Of a stretch of DNA of 26,955 nucleotides, positions 15,042 through 22,224 are shown piece by piece. Made by a program: the position numbers and the translations under genes. A model generated the notes under the pieces. It was not told the DNA's origin, searched no databases, and was given only the letters and a program-made list of their open reading frames with translations. Numbering within the stretch: position 1 is the stretch's first letter; the number at the start of each line of letters is the position of its first letter. Source of the stretch: a virus; the IMG/VR virus record IMGVR_UViG_3300020370_000027, positions 1 to 26,955 of that record; one strand, 5' to 3'.

Positions 15042-15878
15042 TTAGCCGGGAGTATTTATTTCTCCTCCCATACCAGAGTGATTAGTACAATAATAATAGA
15101 GTGTTGATGCTCCAACTGCAACGGTTATTTGGGTATATGCTCCAGCATTACCAGGAGTTCCATTAGTAGTTACGCCTGTGGTGTATTCAGCTCCACCAAT
15201 AGCATGAGTTCCATTTGGCGTTGTTGAAAATCTTAAAGGATGTCCAGAATTACTTGAGTCAGATTGGTCAAATTTGAAAGTTTGTCCTTCATTTAAAGTT
15301 AAAGTAGGACTGACTACGCCATCTACATAGAATTTATTACCAGTTCCATAGAAGTTTGTTCCAGAAGCAACTGTAATAGTAAAGTTTGTAAAAGTACTAG
15401 TGACCGTAGGACTACCTAAAGCACTAGTAGCAGCGTAACCTAGAATTGAAACATCTTGAGTTATATTACCTGTAATAGTTGTTGTTCCTAAAGCAGTAGA
15501 TGCAGATACTCCAGATACATCAACTAACGCAGTGTTATCATTTTCAATAACAATAATAGTTCCTAAATTACTAGACAATTTAGCTAATTCAAATTTAGCA
15601 GGAATAGTATTAGGTAACATAGAAAAGTTTTTTGTAATGCTAGGAGAAGTTACAACTACAAAGCCATTGCCTCCATCTTCTGTTCTATCTGGTCTAGGAT
15701 TAAATAAAGCTTCTGGGTCTGCCGCATGAGTTCTTGGTTCTAATTGTGGGTGTTTTGGGCTCCATTGATCAGGACCCACTAATAGGCCATCCCAAGTTCT
15801 TTTCATATCTTTTAGTTTGTATCTAAATCCAGATATGTCGCATATTCCGTATGCTTGTTTACCTTTAGCGTAAGACAT
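15042..15878 (-). CDS. Virion protein with repeat unit and C-terminal cupredoxin-like domain
   Basis: This 278-residue protein has three parts. Residues 1-50 hold the phage motif YGICDISGFRYKLKDMK ... WSPKHPQLEP. Residues about 105-160 contain two copies of the A-S-T-A-L-G-T-x-T beta unit also found in the 8629-9600 protein. Residues about 165-278 look like a cupredoxin: FKFDQSDSSNSGHPLRF, then STLYYYCTNHSGMGGEI. His213, Cys264, His267 and Met270 match the four type-1 copper ligands, with the Cys-x2-His-x2-Met spacing of amicyanin. The gene shares one base with the upstream connector gene. It is probably on the virion surface or neck; copper binding is predicted, not proven. Confidence 0.7.
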   Translation of the reverse strand: MSYAKGKQAYGICDISGFRYKLKDMKRTWDGLLVGPDQWSPKHPQLEPRTHAADPEALFNPRPDRTEDGGNGFVVVTSPSITKNFSMLPNTIPAKFELAKLSSNLGTIIVIENDNTALVDVSGVSASTALGTTTITGNITQDVSILGYAATSALGSPTVTSTFTNFTITVASGTNFYGTGNKFYVDGVVSPTLTLNEGQTFKFDQSDSSNSGHPLRFSTTPNGTHAIGGAEYTTGVTTNGTPGNAGAYTQITVAVGASTLYYYCTNHSGMGGEINTPG

Positions 15879-16549
15879 TAGTTACCTTGTGAATATGGCG
15901 TAATTCTAAAAGAAGCTCGATCTTCATCTTCGTCAGCGGCTCTTCTAAATTCTTCTTCGTATATTATTTTTAATTGCTCTGTTAGTTGTGGATTTCTTTT
16001 CATAGATAAGTAATACGCCAAGCCAGCAACAAAACAAGGATAAAATCTAAATGGTAAATCCATAGTGTTGGTTGCTTTATCAGCATCATCCATTCTTACC
16101 ATTTTATTAAATACTAAAATATCAGTAGAGTTTTCTGGGGCTGGCCAAACTTTTAAAACTGGGGTATTTTGTTTATCTACAAAAAATTGAGTAGGTCTAG
16201 CTTTAGTGCTTTTGGTTGGAATATTAATGTATTCACTTCTGCTAACTCTAGACATTTGTGTATCGGTAGTAGTACCACCTTCTGTTCTTCTTAGTACAAC
16301 ATCTAAAATATCTATAACATTTGAATTTAGTGTGTATTCTCTAGTTCCCTCAGTTACTGTTTGTGTAGTTTCAGATATGGTCCATTGATTTAAACCTCTA
16401 TTAGCCCATTCAGCTAACATTAAATTAATAGATCTTCTTGCAGATTTTAAATCATATCCAGTTCTTAACTCTAACCCACATCTTTCATAAGCTTCTTCAA
16501 TAAACTCTGCGACATTTGGTTCAAAGTCTGTGCTGTTTGATGTTGCCAT
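15878..16549 (-). CDS. Head-completion / tail accessory protein, P22 gp4-like
   Basis: This 223-residue protein has a helical N-terminal part with VAEFIEEAYERCGLELRTG and ARRSINLMLAEWANRGLNQW. Next comes a small beta domain with the sequence REYTLNSNVIDILDVVLRR, and then a C-terminal helical part (MDLPFRFYPCFVAGLAYYLS and a charged end). It resembles the gp4 tail accessory factor family of P22-like phages, which binds below the portal and starts tail assembly. GAGG precedes the ATG by 7 bases. The next protein in the order is the 278-residue virion protein, and the second adaptor lies just beyond it. Confidence 0.7.
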   Translation of the reverse strand: MATSNSTDFEPNVAEFIEEAYERCGLELRTGYDLKSARRSINLMLAEWANRGLNQWTISETTQTVTEGTREYTLNSNVIDILDVVLRRTEGGTTTDTQMSRVSRSEYINIPTKSTKARPTQFFVDKQNTPVLKVWPAPENSTDILVFNKMVRMDDADKATNTMDLPFRFYPCFVAGLAYYLSMKRNPQLTEQLKIIYEEEFRRAADEDEDRASFRITPYSQGN

Positions 16550-16551
16550 GT

Positions 16552-17232
16552 TTAATCCTCATCATTATATAAATTATTAAAAGTTATCCTAGGATCTAAA
16601 TAACTCTCATGGCCTTCAGCAGAATGTAGATGTTGTGAAGGAGTAAAATCAGGTGCTCCTTCGCCAGTTCTCCACAAAGCCGGGCTAGTTGCTCTAACTC
16701 TATTGTTAGGAAGTGCAACTATATTGCCAGTCCACTTTCCAGCGTCTGTTAAATATATCACATGTGACTGTTTATGTTGAGCAGGATCATCTGCTATTTC
16801 ATGTTCTGTATAATCCACAGTAAACAAATATTTACCTTGATAAAATTTATTATCAATCTTGCATAGCCACGGAGAAGAGCTAACTCTGTCCATAGTTATG
16901 ATTGAATGGTTTCTAGATTCACAATCCCAAGGTTGACATAAATGATCTTCCATAGGTTCTGGCCATTCATCTAAAGGTACATCAGCTACTAATGCTTGAA
17001 TAGGCATTCTTGCCCACATAGCGCCACCGTGAATATTGCCCTCTTTCCAATCCTCGTCATCTATCTCGCACCCGGTAAAGACAACTTGAAAGCTAAGTGA
17101 TCTATCAGGGATAGTATTTACAGCTATTGCTAGCGCATGTAAATACTCTCCGTGATAGCGTAAATGATTACATGTGAACTCTCTTCTGACCCAACATTTA
17201 AAGTATGGGACATTGCTCATCAAATATGGCAT
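16552..17232 (-). CDS. Conserved marine-phage protein of unknown function
   Basis: I know close relatives of this 226-residue protein in other tailed phages but no assigned function. Conserved-looking parts are GGAMWARMPIQALVADVPLD at about 69-88, QPWDCESRNHSIITMDR at about 99-115, FTVDYTEHEIADDPAQHKQ near 136-154, and the C-terminal HLHSAEGHESYLDPRITFNN. It is rich in Trp, His and acidic residues, and has no membrane segment. The ATG at 17232 has GAGG 7 bases upstream and is preferred to the in-frame ATG four codons later. It lies in the neck gene cluster, so a head or neck virion protein is likely. Confidence 0.6.
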   Translation of the reverse strand: MPYLMSNVPYFKCWVRREFTCNHLRYHGEYLHALAIAVNTIPDRSLSFQVVFTGCEIDDEDWKEGNIHGGAMWARMPIQALVADVPLDEWPEPMEDHLCQPWDCESRNHSIITMDRVSSSPWLCKIDNKFYQGKYLFTVDYTEHEIADDPAQHKQSHVIYLTDAGKWTGNIVALPNNRVRATSPALWRTGEGAPDFTPSQHLHSAEGHESYLDPRITFNNLYNDED

Positions 17233-17255
17233 TTATACCTCAATCTTCTTTTTAT

Positions 17256-17405
17256 TTATTTTTTAGCAGCGCCGCCTCTTCTGTAACCTTTAGTTGCTTT
17301 ACCGCCTTTGCTATAACCTTTGGTGGCTTTACCTCCAGCTCTGTAGCCTTTGGTTTTTTTAGCCATGCCACCCATGCCATAGCCCTTAGTTTTTTTATAA
17401 ACCAT
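17256..17405 (-). CDS. 49-residue Gly/Lys/Tyr repeat microprotein (KxTKGYxxGG repeats)
   Basis: An ATG at 17405 opens a 49-codon frame that ends in TAA at 17256 and exactly fills the space between two genes. The product reads MVYKKTKGYGMGGMAKK and then three further copies of a ten-residue unit K-(A)-T-K-G-Y-x-x-G-G; the four units differ only at a few positions (GYGMGG, GYRAGG, GYSKGG, GYRRGG). It is strongly basic. AGGAG stands 7 bases before the ATG, a strong ribosome site. I do not know a function. Its basic Gly/Tyr-rich make-up suggests nucleic acid or surface binding. Confidence 0.7.
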   Translation of the reverse strand: MVYKKTKGYGMGGMAKKTKGYRAGGKATKGYSKGGKATKGYRRGGAAKK

Positions 17406-17415
17406 TTAATACTCC

Positions 17416-17826
17416 TTAATCGTATTCTTTAACAAGTTCTAAAATAATAGAATAGGTATTACCGCTACTGTGTCCTACAGTAGTAAAATCAATATCACCA
17501 GTTACTCCAGAACCAGCATTATTTGGTATGCCAGTAAAGACGTCACTGTAATATTCATCTCCAGTAGAATCTGCTGGTAAACCTGTAATTAAAACATTGG
17601 TACTAGCATCAAATTCAATATTGACACCCATACCTCTACAAGCCCACCAAATTTTAGCAACCTTTACTTTAGTGCAAGCTGTATTGCTTTTACTATGGTT
17701 TGCTAAAGCAGATACATCTACTTTTTTTACGGCAGATTCACCAGTGCCATCGCTGACATTGGTGAATTTTAGTATAGCTACTCTATCACCATCTTGAATG
17801 GTTTGAGATGTTACTGTATCAGCCAT
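17416..17826 (-). CDS. Conserved virion structural protein
   Basis: This 136-residue, beta-rich protein contains DGDRVAILKFTNVSDGTGES at about 12-31, VAKIWWACRGMGVNIEFDAS near 56-75 and a C-terminal strand SIILELVKEY. Similar short proteins occur near capsid genes of marine phages; I know no precise role. AGGAG precedes the ATG by 6 bases. It lies between a possible decoration protein and the repeat microprotein, all downstream of the terminator at 18443-18470. No membrane segment or enzyme motif. Confidence 0.55.
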   Translation of the reverse strand: MADTVTSQTIQDGDRVAILKFTNVSDGTGESAVKKVDVSALANHSKSNTACTKVKVAKIWWACRGMGVNIEFDASTNVLITGLPADSTGDEYYSDVFTGIPNNAGSGVTGDIDFTTVGHSSGNTYSIILELVKEYD

Positions 17827-17839
17827 AATTTACTCCTGA

Positions 17840-18346
17840 TTATGCGTCAGCAAATGGAGTAGCTATTGTTCCTGAACCTAAAATAATGCCTTCAACAGCA
17901 TATTTAGCAGCAGCTATAGCTGTAACTTTTACTATGCTTCCGGCTAATCCACCTTTGGTAGAACCATTCATAGTGATAACATCATTAGTTGCGCCAGAAA
18001 TAAATACTTTACCTGAAGCATCATCTTTACCTGTGTAAAGACCACCAACAAATTTGTCAGTACCGTCAGTTAAAATATCCATATCAGTTGCAGCAGTTTC
18101 TACTACAAAAAAGAAACTAGCCCCTAAATTATTTAATTGATTAGGATCATCGTTTCTGTCAGGAGCAGTTGCAACAATACTAGGTAAAGTAAATTTACCA
18201 TCAGCATCATTAGTTGTTAAAATTTTTCCTGCATGAGCAGCTACTGTCAAAGTAGTATCTGCTGTTAAGCTGACCACATTTGCATTACCTGCTGAAATAA
18301 ATCCAGCTAGGGATTTTACTGGTCCACTAAAAGTTGATTTTGCCAT
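17840..18346 (-). CDS. Putative capsid decoration or head structural protein
   Basis: This 168-residue, Ala/Gly/Thr-rich beta protein starts with KSTFSGPVKSLAGFI and continues TADTTLTVAAHAGKILTTND. A later part includes TKGGLAGSIVKVTAIAAAKY. It is of the type found next to major capsid genes in marine phages. The ribosome site is very strong (GGAGG, 6 bases before the ATG), fitting an abundant virion protein. It is the first gene after the capsid terminator, so it needs either read-through or a promoter in 18347-18442. The decoration role is inferred from position, size and composition. Confidence 0.55.
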   Translation of the reverse strand: MAKSTFSGPVKSLAGFISAGNANVVSLTADTTLTVAAHAGKILTTNDADGKFTLPSIVATAPDRNDDPNQLNNLGASFFFVVETAATDMDILTDGTDKFVGGLYTGKDDASGKVFISGATNDVITMNGSTKGGLAGSIVKVTAIAAAKYAVEGIILGSGTIATPFADA

Positions 18347-18442
18347 TATTACCTCCGTGTTGTTACTGTCTTGGCGAGTCTGCTAGGTCAGTCAGTAACG
18401 GATAATTAATCCTAGTTGCTATAGGATAACAATTTTTCTACT
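18347..18442 (-). promoter_or_regulatory. Leader region with palindromes and a weak promoter candidate
   Basis: On the minus strand this stretch between the terminator and the next gene holds TTGTTA (18432-18427), 17 bases, then TTAATT (18409-18404), a weak sigma70-like pair. The spacer is almost exactly filled by the inverted repeat ATCCTA-N7-TAGGAT (18409-18427). Closer to the gene is a 7-base inverted repeat, GTTACTG and CAGTAAC (18362-18368 and 18393-18399), 24 bases apart. GGAGG follows. No start site has been measured, and the -10 match is poor, so the promoter call is tentative; the inverted repeats are clear. Confidence 0.35.
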
Positions 18443-18470
18443 AAAAAAAAAGGCATCCGTCGATGCCTTT
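18443..18470 (-). terminator. Intrinsic terminator after the major capsid gene
   Basis: Minus-strand RNA forms the stem AAAGGCAUC / GAUGCCUUU (9 pairs) with the loop GACG, followed by a run of 8-9 U. It lies 56 bases past the capsid stop. This is a textbook rho-independent terminator for the head operon and separates capsid expression from the downstream tail genes. The 55 bases between the capsid stop and the stem also hold a weak 5-base inverted repeat (ATCCC / GGGAT, 18476-18499). Confidence 0.85.
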
Positions 18471-18525
18471 CTTTTATCCCTTGAGTTAAAAAGTGGGATT
18501 TACTTCTTATAAATCAGTACTAAGA

Positions 18526-19434
18526 TTAAGCTCCTTTAGATCCGTAAACTGCTCTTGGGTTAGAGAAACCAAATGAATATCTTTCTCTAGCCTTGAAACG
18601 CATATTACCAGTATCAAAATCACCTTCCATTGCAGTTGACAAAGGAGTTCTTTCAAAATGTTTAAACCCATCTGGGCAATCAGTTTTGAGGAAGAACGCA
18701 TCTGTATCTGTTAAGAAGTGATTTACAACATAGCCATCAGGTAACATTCCCATGTTTCTAATAGCATTAATATCGTTATCAGCAGTACTTACTCTACCAG
18801 GTGTTTGTAACAGTCTATCAGCAACGAACTGTAGATTTGTAGGAACGATTAATTTCATACCTTGAAGAGCCAAGATCATGTCTCGGTCATCTTTAAAGTT
18901 AGAAATATCGATCAACGCCGCTTCTAATGAAGTTTCGTTCAAATCAGCATCAGTGCTTGGTTCGTTTGCAAAAGTTCCGCCGCTTGCCAATGGGTGATCA
19001 GTAGCACAAAGCTCCTTACCATCGCCACCAGTAAAGCTACTATCGAAAGCGTTATTTAAAACAGCAGCAGCTTTAACTTGCTTGGTGTGAGCCATACTTC
19101 TAGCTAATGCTTTAGTATATCTAGCACCAAGTTTGTCATACAAATTATCTTCGATAGCTTCTTCAGTCAAAGCAAATGCTAATGCAATTGTTTCGTGAGA
19201 GTATCGAGCAGTGTATGACTCCATTGCTGTGTCAAAATTTACGCCTTGCCCTTCAGCTTTAGTTGGAGCATTTCCGAAACCTACTAGTAATACTTCTTCT
19301 TCAAACGCTCTGTCAGAAGTTTCAGTATCAAAGATTTCAGCGTGCTCGTTTTCGTACCTGTTGTACTCTAAACCGAAAAGGGCGTTTAATCCTGGTTCTA
19401 ATTCTTTCGCTAATTGTGCTCTAGAAATTGCCAT
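18526..19434 (-). CDS. Major capsid protein, Mu gpT-like (HK97 fold)
   Basis: This 302-residue protein matches the Mu-like major head subunit (gpT) family. It has the N-terminal LEPGLNALFGLEYNRYENEH, then EEEVLLVGFGNAPTKAEGQG, the family-typical YTARYSHETIALAFALTEEAIEDNLYD near 74-100, LARSMAHTKQVKAAAVLNNAF near 110-129, ALCATDHPLASGG-like KELCATDHPLASGGTF, and a C-terminal RERYSFGFSNPRAVYG. It forms the icosahedral shell over the scaffold at 20545-21543. GAGG is 7 bases before the ATG. It ends just before an intrinsic terminator, fitting a highly expressed gene. A maturation protease is not seen in the window, and the N-terminus has no long delta domain, so cleavage is not expected. Confidence 0.88.
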   Translation of the reverse strand: MAISRAQLAKELEPGLNALFGLEYNRYENEHAEIFDTETSDRAFEEEVLLVGFGNAPTKAEGQGVNFDTAMESYTARYSHETIALAFALTEEAIEDNLYDKLGARYTKALARSMAHTKQVKAAAVLNNAFDSSFTGGDGKELCATDHPLASGGTFANEPSTDADLNETSLEAALIDISNFKDDRDMILALQGMKLIVPTNLQFVADRLLQTPGRVSTADNDINAIRNMGMLPDGYVVNHFLTDTDAFFLKTDCPDGFKHFERTPLSTAMEGDFDTGNMRFKARERYSFGFSNPRAVYGSKGA

Positions 19435-19444
19435 TATTAAACCT

Positions 19445-20032
19445 CTACGCTAATCCAGCGCTTTTAGCACCCATGACGTGGTTTTGAATAACCACGATTA
19501 CATTTGTGCCAACGCTAGCTACGTCGGAATTTTCTGGATCTTGTGAAATGTCAATAGCCTTCAAAGGTAAAGTTGCTGTAGTAGCACCAGTTGAAGTATC
19601 TAATTGCATATTTGAAGTTCCAGTTTTTGTGTCGCCGACAGGAGATGAATCAACAATATCAAAGTTACCAAACAAATCAGCTACGGGGAAAGCCTCGTCT
19701 GATTGAATAGTAAATTGAACCATTGGGTCATCGATAACATTAGCAACAATATCACTAGCAGAAATACTGCCAGGATAACTGTTACTAAATACTGTTTCAC
19801 CACTAGTAGGGTCAGTGTATGAACAGCCATTGAAGACGCCAAGAATAGGTACAGTTCCAGAGGCAGCATGTCTGCCAATTACTCCCGCAGTAAGTTGAGT
19901 TACCAAATCACCTTGGAAAATAGCAGTAGTTGCACCACTTGCAATTCTGTATCTTTGTTGGCCGCCAGTCCATGATTGTCCACCGACTTTTCTAACAGGG
20001 ATTAATCCCATTTTAGTAGTTTCGTTTGCCAT
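19445..20032 (-). CDS. Beta-rich structural protein beside the capsid gene, possible head decoration protein
   Basis: This 195-residue protein begins with KMGLIPVRKVGGQSWTGGQQ and continues RYRIASGATTAIFQGDLVTQ and GVIGRHAASGTVPILGVFNG. It is Gly/Thr/Val-rich and almost wholly predicted beta, as in capsid decoration and spike proteins. Relatives stand directly upstream of gpT-like capsid genes in other marine phages. No clear ribosome site precedes the ATG at 20032, although nearby genes have one. It ends 10 bases before the capsid start. A head role is likely; the exact function is inference. Confidence 0.6.
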   Translation of the reverse strand: MANETTKMGLIPVRKVGGQSWTGGQQRYRIASGATTAIFQGDLVTQLTAGVIGRHAASGTVPILGVFNGCSYTDPTSGETVFSNSYPGSISASDIVANVIDDPMVQFTIQSDEAFPVADLFGNFDIVDSSPVGDTKTGTSNMQLDTSTGATTATLPLKAIDISQDPENSDVASVGTNVIVVIQNHVMGAKSAGLA

Positions 20033-20077
20033 GTTTATTCGACTTTAAATTCCAAACAATTAATAAATCAGAGGAAG

Positions 20078-20548
20078 TTATTTACCCCCTCCACCAAATG
20101 TAACCTTGCTCTTCCTTTCCCTAGAGATAGGCATTGCAGGGTTTTCTTCACGCATAAGGTCATTGTCCACTGCCGTCATTTGATTTTGTGTAGCTTGTTG
20201 AAAATACTCAGATCTTTGTTCGACAATATCTTTGTCTATTTTGCAGAGTATCAAACCACCCACTCCAATGACGCCCGCATGACGACCATCATCGACGGTT
20301 GGATAATCGTAACCAGGAACTTCTTCTGGCTTCACTGGCTCCCAGCCTTCACGAAACCTTTTGGAAACATTAGTTCGGTCCTCTTGACCTAACGTTTCAG
20401 CTCTTATCCATCGGTAAACCGTATTAGCTGGAGGATCGTTAGGAACCTCTAGCATAGAAGGTGGTTGCCAAGGAGTCTTAGCTTTTTTTGTTTCCCTAGT
20501 CTCTTGAGCTCTAGGTGCCCTTTTTTCAGTTTTAGTTTCTTTATTCAC
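20078..20548 (-). CDS. Conserved head-region protein of unknown function
   Basis: This 156-residue protein starts with GTG at 20548, overlapping the scaffold stop as GTGA, so translation is coupled. It has a basic N-terminal tail (about 1-27), then TPWQPPSMLEVPNDPPANTV, YRWIRAETLGQEDRTNVSKR and FREGWEPVKPEEVPGYDYPT, and IGVGGLILCKID. These middle motifs recur in marine phage head modules between scaffold and capsid genes; I know no assigned function. A Gly-rich basic C-terminus ends the protein. It may be a capsid assembly or head-stabilising protein. Confidence 0.6.
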   Translation of the reverse strand: MNKETKTEKRAPRAQETRETKKAKTPWQPPSMLEVPNDPPANTVYRWIRAETLGQEDRTNVSKRFREGWEPVKPEEVPGYDYPTVDDGRHAGVIGVGGLILCKIDKDIVEQRSEYFQQATQNQMTAVDNDLMREENPAMPISRERKSKVTFGGGGK

Positions 20549-21543
20549 GATTTCTGTAACCTCGCTTTTTGTATTGCGTAATCTTTAAATGAAACGCCTA
20601 AACGTTTCGCTAGTCTTTGCTCGCTTGGAGAAAGCTCCACTCGATTACTTGGTTTGCGTCCAGTCGATGTAGTGCGTGATGGTGAAGCAACGGTTTGGAC
20701 GGGTTTTGTGGCTTCCACGTTGTTATCAAACTTATTAGGTATTTCCGACCTAAGTCTGTTATCTAATTCATTGTAATACTCATCTGAGTTTAAATCAAAA
20801 CCTTCATTAGCTAATTGCTCATGAATAGTAAGGGCCACAGTAGTGGCTACTCGGTCTTGACCGAACCAAGAGTTTTTATTTGCCCATGCTTGTGCTTTCG
20901 GAGAAGGCTCTGCATATTCTTGAACCTGTTGTGGTTCTTGAAGTGGGCTCTCAACTTCTTGATTGACCGCTTGATCATAATCTGCTTCAAACTGGCTTCT
21001 TTGTTCATTTGCTTCGATATATTTTTTCTCAGCAATAGCAGTGCTCAATAATTCAGTAGCTCTTGCTATGGCTTCAGCATCGTTTACTTCGACAGCCTGT
21101 TTGTGAGCTTGTTTAGCTAATTCAATAGTTGAATCAGTTTCGCTCTTACGACTATCAAACATAGTCTTTTCAAAAGATTGTTTGGTCGCTTTTAGTTTAT
21201 TGTTTTCTTCTTCTAGCTGTTTAGCATATTGCACAGCCATAAGTTCACGACGTTGAAAATCTTTTGCTTGAGCAACAGCTTTGTTAATTCTGTTTTGTGC
21301 ATAAGCAGCTTTCTTTTCAACTTCGCCTTTGTCTTTGTTTTCTTCTACTACCTTGTCACTGGTTTCAAAGTTTTCTTGAATAGTGTCTTCTTCAATAGAT
21401 TTAAGTTCATCTTTGTTTTCTTCAAGATCGATGTACTTAGTTTCATCAGAAGCTTCTTGATCGGCCCTTTTACCAACTGGTAAAGCAGCTTTCTCTACTT
21501 GCTCTTCTGAAATATCTGGTAAAGCATATTCTTGTTCAGCCAT
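20545..21543 (-). CDS. Scaffold (capsid assembly) protein
   Basis: This 332-residue protein is acidic and Glu-rich at its N-terminus (to about 75). A long predicted coiled coil follows (about 75-200, rich in Ala, Glu, Lys and Gln). A conserved part with WANKNSWFGQDRVATTVALT leads to IHEQLANEGFDLNSDEYYNE, and the C-terminus is basic (SPSEQRLAKRLGVSFKDYAI and a Lys/Arg-rich end). This is the layout of phage scaffold proteins, where the basic C-terminus binds the coat protein. It is placed between GroES-like and capsid genes, as expected. Confidence is high for the role and moderate for the family name, because scaffolds diverge fast. Confidence 0.82.
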   Translation of the reverse strand: MAEQEYALPDISEEQVEKAALPVGKRADQEASDETKYIDLEENKDELKSIEEDTIQENFETSDKVVEENKDKGEVEKKAAYAQNRINKAVAQAKDFQRRELMAVQYAKQLEEENNKLKATKQSFEKTMFDSRKSETDSTIELAKQAHKQAVEVNDAEAIARATELLSTAIAEKKYIEANEQRSQFEADYDQAVNQEVESPLQEPQQVQEYAEPSPKAQAWANKNSWFGQDRVATTVALTIHEQLANEGFDLNSDEYYNELDNRLRSEIPNKFDNNVEATKPVQTVASPSRTTSTGRKPSNRVELSPSEQRLAKRLGVSFKDYAIQKARLQKS

Positions 21544-21550
21544 AAATCAC

Positions 21551-22027
21551 CTATAAAGTTTTAATATCATCTGGATCACTAATGGTTCCGATTACCTCGT
21601 CATCATTAATAATTCTTACCTCGTGATTGTCTTCCAAACGAAAGCGAGCTCCCGCATATCTGCCAATCAATACCCAATCTTTTTCTTTACACCAAGCCTC
21701 ACCTTCAAATTTATCATCGTCTTTATATGCGGTAGGACCTACTTTTAAAACATAGGCAACTACTGTAGCTAAAGATTCTCGATCTAAAGTAGATGTGGTT
21801 AAGTGTATGCCACCTTCGGTTACGCCTTTACCTTTGTAAGGTAAAACCAATATACGCCAGCCAGTGGGATTAGGCATTCTTTCAAGTAATGATTTGTCTA
21901 ACAGTGTAGGATCTAAAACTCTGTCTTCAGTTTTGACATAAGCTTTATCTACATCTGATCTTGCTGATTCTTCTCTTGCTTTTTTTCTTTCTTCTGCGAT
22001 GTGGTTTGGAACTGCTAGTTCGGTCAT
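21551..22027 (-). CDS. GroES-like co-chaperonin (viral cpn10) with N-terminal extension
   Basis: Residues about 52-150 of this 158-residue protein follow the GroES fold. The first strand is PTGWRILVLPYKG (54-66), the mobile-loop region (GKGVTEGGIHLTTSTLDRE, 66-84) holds GGIHL where GroES has GGIVL, and strand ATVVAYVLKVGP (87-98) is followed by WCKEKDWVLIGRYAGARFRL and the closing VRIINDDEVIGTI. About 50 charged residues precede the domain, which bacterial GroES lacks. It would cap the host GroEL during folding of the capsid protein, as T4 gp31 does. It lies directly before the scaffold gene. No GroEL gene is present in the window. Confidence 0.85.
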   Translation of the reverse strand: MTELAVPNHIAEERKKAREESARSDVDKAYVKTEDRVLDPTLLDKSLLERMPNPTGWRILVLPYKGKGVTEGGIHLTTSTLDRESLATVVAYVLKVGPTAYKDDDKFEGEAWCKEKDWVLIGRYAGARFRLEDNHEVRIINDDEVIGTISDPDDIKTL

Positions 22028-22029
22028 CG

Positions 22030-22218
22030 TTAATCCTCTTCTTGCAGCACTTCCCTTATTTCAGATTCCATGGTGCGAAGTGCTGTTAACTCACCAATGT
22101 GAAATCTGTAATCTTCAACGGATTTTATATTACCTGCACCTAATGTTTCAAGTATATCTTCTTGTCTTTGTCTAATTTTTTTTAATAGCCACTCGGCTAA
22201 ATTTAGATCTTCTGCCAT
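22030..22218 (-). CDS. Small helical protein of the head module
   Basis: This 62-residue protein is almost wholly helical: LNLAEWLLKKIRQRQEDILE at about 5-24, then FHIGELTALRTMESEIREVL. It resembles the small helical proteins of unknown function found in many phage head clusters. It lies 2 bases before the GroES-like gene. No function can be named; a coiled-coil partner for scaffold or portal is possible. Confidence 0.6.
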   Translation of the reverse strand: MAEDLNLAEWLLKKIRQRQEDILETLGAGNIKSVEDYRFHIGELTALRTMESEIREVLQEED

Positions 22219-22224
22219 TAATTT

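Noticed and set aside
15740-15850. N-terminal zinc ribbon in the 278-residue protein
   Set aside because: Only one Cys (Cys13) remains in the possible C-x2-C pairs, so metal binding there cannot be supported.
18507-18701. Minus-strand 64-residue frame inside the capsid gene, and similar ones at 19681-19878, 20847-21035 and 24371-24553
   Set aside because: They overlap well-supported genes in another frame with no ribosome site or family match.
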